Part shown: positions 6,968-7,484 of the stretch, in pieces
Position numbering within the stretch: the stretch's first letter is position 1
Layout of the letters: each line of letters starts with the position of its first letter
Source: Desulfobulbaceae bacterium UBA5173
Lineage (GTDB): Bacteria; Desulfobacterota; Desulfobulbia; Desulfobulbales; Desulfobulbaceae
Direction of reading: 5' to 3'
DNA: 7,484 nt
Assembly: GCA_002413355.1 (NCBI GenBank)
Contig: DHWV01000113.1
Location: 681 to 8,164, forward strand
Translations under genes and position numbers: made by a program
Notes under the pieces: generated by a model
Told to the model about the DNA's origin: nothing
The model's database searches: none
Seen by the model: only the letters and a program-made list of their open reading frames with translations

Positions 6968-6989
6968 TCCGGGACCTTACGGCCCCGGA
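6968..6989 (-). repeat. Strong hairpin with GUAA tetraloop in the leader of the 74-aa gene
   Basis: On the minus strand UCCGGGGCC and GGUCCCGGA pair over nine positions (one G-U) around a GUAA loop, a stable GNRA tetraloop. It ends about 74 bases before the small gene's ATG, so it would lie in its 5' leader if transcription starts upstream. On the plus strand the same stem has an A-C mismatch and is followed by GTTTTC, so a weak plus-strand terminator is the alternative reading. Confidence 0.45.
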
Positions 6990-7198
6990 GTTTTCGGTTC
7001 TTCCATGCTGTTTCGGAGCTGACTCGAAGGAGCACTGGATTTGAAACGTGTCCTGAGCTGCGGTTGGCACGGCAGCACTGCCCGGATAAAGTGGGGGCGG
7101 CATCTTGTTCAGCTCACAATTCAACAGGGCTGAATACGACGCTTGGCCTGCCGGAGGAAAGGCAGACCGATCTTCGTCCGTTGTGTACAGAAAACCAT

Positions 7199-7218
7199 AT
7201 TGCAGGCACCCGTGCAAT
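7199..7218. repeat. Inverted repeat ATTGCA / TGCAAT
   Basis: A perfect 6-bp stem (7199-7204 and 7213-7218) with an 8-nt loop GGCACCCG; an alternative GCAC/GTGC pairing exists inside. It stands two bases before the larger repeat at 7221. Confidence 0.4.
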
Positions 7219-7220
7219 AG

Positions 7221-7252
7221 GGTGATCAGCTCATTTCGTCGGGCTGATCACC
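7221..7252. repeat. Perfect 10-bp inverted repeat GGTGATCAGC / GCTGATCACC
   Basis: The arms are 7221-7230 and 7243-7252, with a 12-nt loop TCATTTCGTCGG. Each arm also contains the self-palindrome TGATCA, so the site could act as a hairpin in RNA or as a double operator in DNA. No T tract follows on either side, so it is not a typical terminator. Confidence 0.6.
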
Positions 7253-7301
7253 GCTGCGACCGGGAGAAACGGCACTACCCAACGTTGTCGGAGAATGGTA
7301 A

Positions 7302-7327
7302 GGCAGCGCATCCACTACGATGCTGCC
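7302..7327. repeat. Bulged hairpin GGCA-GCAT / ATGC-TGCC
   Basis: GGCA (7302-7305) and GCAT (7308-7311) pair with ATGC (7320-7323) and TGCC (7324-7327). There is a two-base bulge and the loop is CCACTACG. It is part of the hairpin series before the IS. Confidence 0.35.
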
Positions 7328-7353
7328 CCTTGTATCTCAGGATTCGGATATGA

Positions 7354-7368
7354 GTGGAGGGTCTCCAC
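7354..7368. repeat. Perfect short hairpin GTGGAG-GGT-CTCCAC
   Basis: A 6-bp perfect stem with a three-base loop, ending 16 bases before the IS end. Its function is unknown. Confidence 0.4.
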
Positions 7369-7384
7369 CGGCCCTGGTACATTA

Positions 7385-7484
7385 GACCTCTTGCATAAGT
7401 TGTGTTCCATATGGCAATCTACGCACATGAGATATGAAACAGTGCACTGCCTCAGTGATGAGGATTTCAGACGGTCAACAGGGG
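7385..7484 (+). mobile_element. Left end of an IS5-family insertion sequence (runs off the window)
   Basis: The sequence GACCTCTTGCATAAG starting at 7385 resembles terminal inverted repeats of IS5-family elements that begin with GA(G/C)CCT-like ends. It is followed after 42 bases by a transposase start. TTA at 7382-7384 fits the TNA target duplication used by several groups of this family, but the right end is outside, so neither the repeat nor the duplication can be confirmed. The region is more AT-rich than the flanking chromosome. Confidence 0.6.
7427..7484 (+). CDS. IS5-family transposase (partial, N-terminal 19 residues)
   Basis: The ATG at 7427 opens a frame reading MRYETVHCLSDEDFRRSTG to the window edge. 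This matches the usual N-terminus of IS5-family transposases with an HTH_Tnp_4-type domain followed by a DDE_Tnp_4 nuclease domain (pattern MxYExxxxLxDxDFxRLTGV). None of the catalytic DDE residues are in view. No clear Shine-Dalgarno is present, which is common for transposases. It is transcribed away from the chromosomal genes in the window. Only 19 codons are visible, so the call depends on this single motif; whether the gene is intact cannot be judged. Confidence 0.65.
   Translation, partial: MRYETVHCLSDEDFRRSTG

Larger units (their letters stand above)
6990..7384. other. Non-coding stretch between the small gene and the insertion sequence
   Basis: About 400 bases without a credible gene. 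Open frames exist on both strands (for example 7105-7353 plus and 6891-7217 minus), but they resemble no family, have mixed codon use and lack good Shine-Dalgarno sites. The stretch holds several inverted repeats, listed separately where strong. Weaker ones are 7108-7113 with 7129-7134, and 7148-7152 with 7161-7165. I found no tRNA, no known riboswitch core and no SRP, RNase P or tmRNA signature. Confidence 0.5.

Noticed and set aside
6637..7044. Plus-strand open frame of 135 codons over the small minus-strand gene
   Set aside because: GTG start without a well spaced ribosome site and no recognisable domain; the opposite-strand 74-aa gene has better start signals and terminator context.
6891..7217. 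Minus-strand open frame of 108 codons upstream of the small gene
   Set aside because: Mixed composition, no clear ribosome site or family match, and it overlaps the start of the better supported 74-aa gene in another frame.
7105..7353. Plus-strand open frame of 82 codons in the hairpin-rich region
   Set aside because: Arg/Ser/Cys-rich with no family match, and it covers several inverted repeats; more likely non-coding.
7190..7380. Possible riboswitch, tRNA, tmRNA or 6S RNA
   Set aside because: I compared by eye with the cores of the TPP, cobalamin, fluoride, c-di-GMP and glycine classes and the tRNA T-arm pattern, and none fits. A covariance search would be needed to settle it.
1..7484. CRISPR array, prophage or toxin-antitoxin pair
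   Set aside because: No regularly spaced direct repeats, no phage structural genes and no recognisable toxin-antitoxin pair are visible; the small 74-aa gene has no partner gene next to it.

Overview
The window looks like a piece of a Gram-negative, moderately GC-rich bacterial chromosome. The gene set is an Entner-Doudoroff dehydratase, an iron-sulfur subunit close to the Geobacter/Bacteroidota-type SdhB/FrdB, the ClpS-ClpA pair, and an unusually long HolA. This fits a deltaproteobacterial (Desulfobacterota) lineage best, possibly Desulfobulbales-like. The assignment is made from remembered family features, not from a search, and is tentative.

Layout. (1) Positions 1-2140, plus strand: the last 450 codons of edd (6-phosphogluconate dehydratase, 5' end outside the window) are followed after 25 bp by a complete sdhB/frdB-type gene. 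The two probably share a transcript, although they belong to different pathways (sugar-acid catabolism versus succinate/fumarate chemistry), and no flavoprotein or membrane-anchor subunit is visible. (2) Positions 2141-2210: a convergent intergenic gap with a long inverted repeat. (3) Positions 2211-6349, minus strand: holA, then clpS, then clpA. ClpS and ClpA form the N-end-rule adaptor/unfoldase pair and very likely form one unit with their own promoter in the holA-clpS gap. holA has a promoter with a consensus -35 so close to its ATG that the message may be nearly leaderless. (4) Positions 6350-7384: about 1 kb with little protein coding. It holds one small minus-strand gene (74 aa, cysteine-rich, with a good Shine-Dalgarno), a likely intrinsic terminator for it just before the holA promoter, a perfect 13-bp dyad in front of that promoter, and several hairpins, including a perfect 10-bp inverted repeat. 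(5) Positions 7385-7484, plus strand: the left end of an IS5-family insertion sequence and the first 19 codons of its transposase; the element runs off the window.

Most of the window is housekeeping. I did not find a clear new multi-gene system. The parts most worth a second look are the small cysteine-rich gene with its structured leader and long 3' region, the hairpin-rich stretch beside the IS, the near-leaderless holA, the roughly 75-residue insertion in HolA, and the edd-sdhB linkage.
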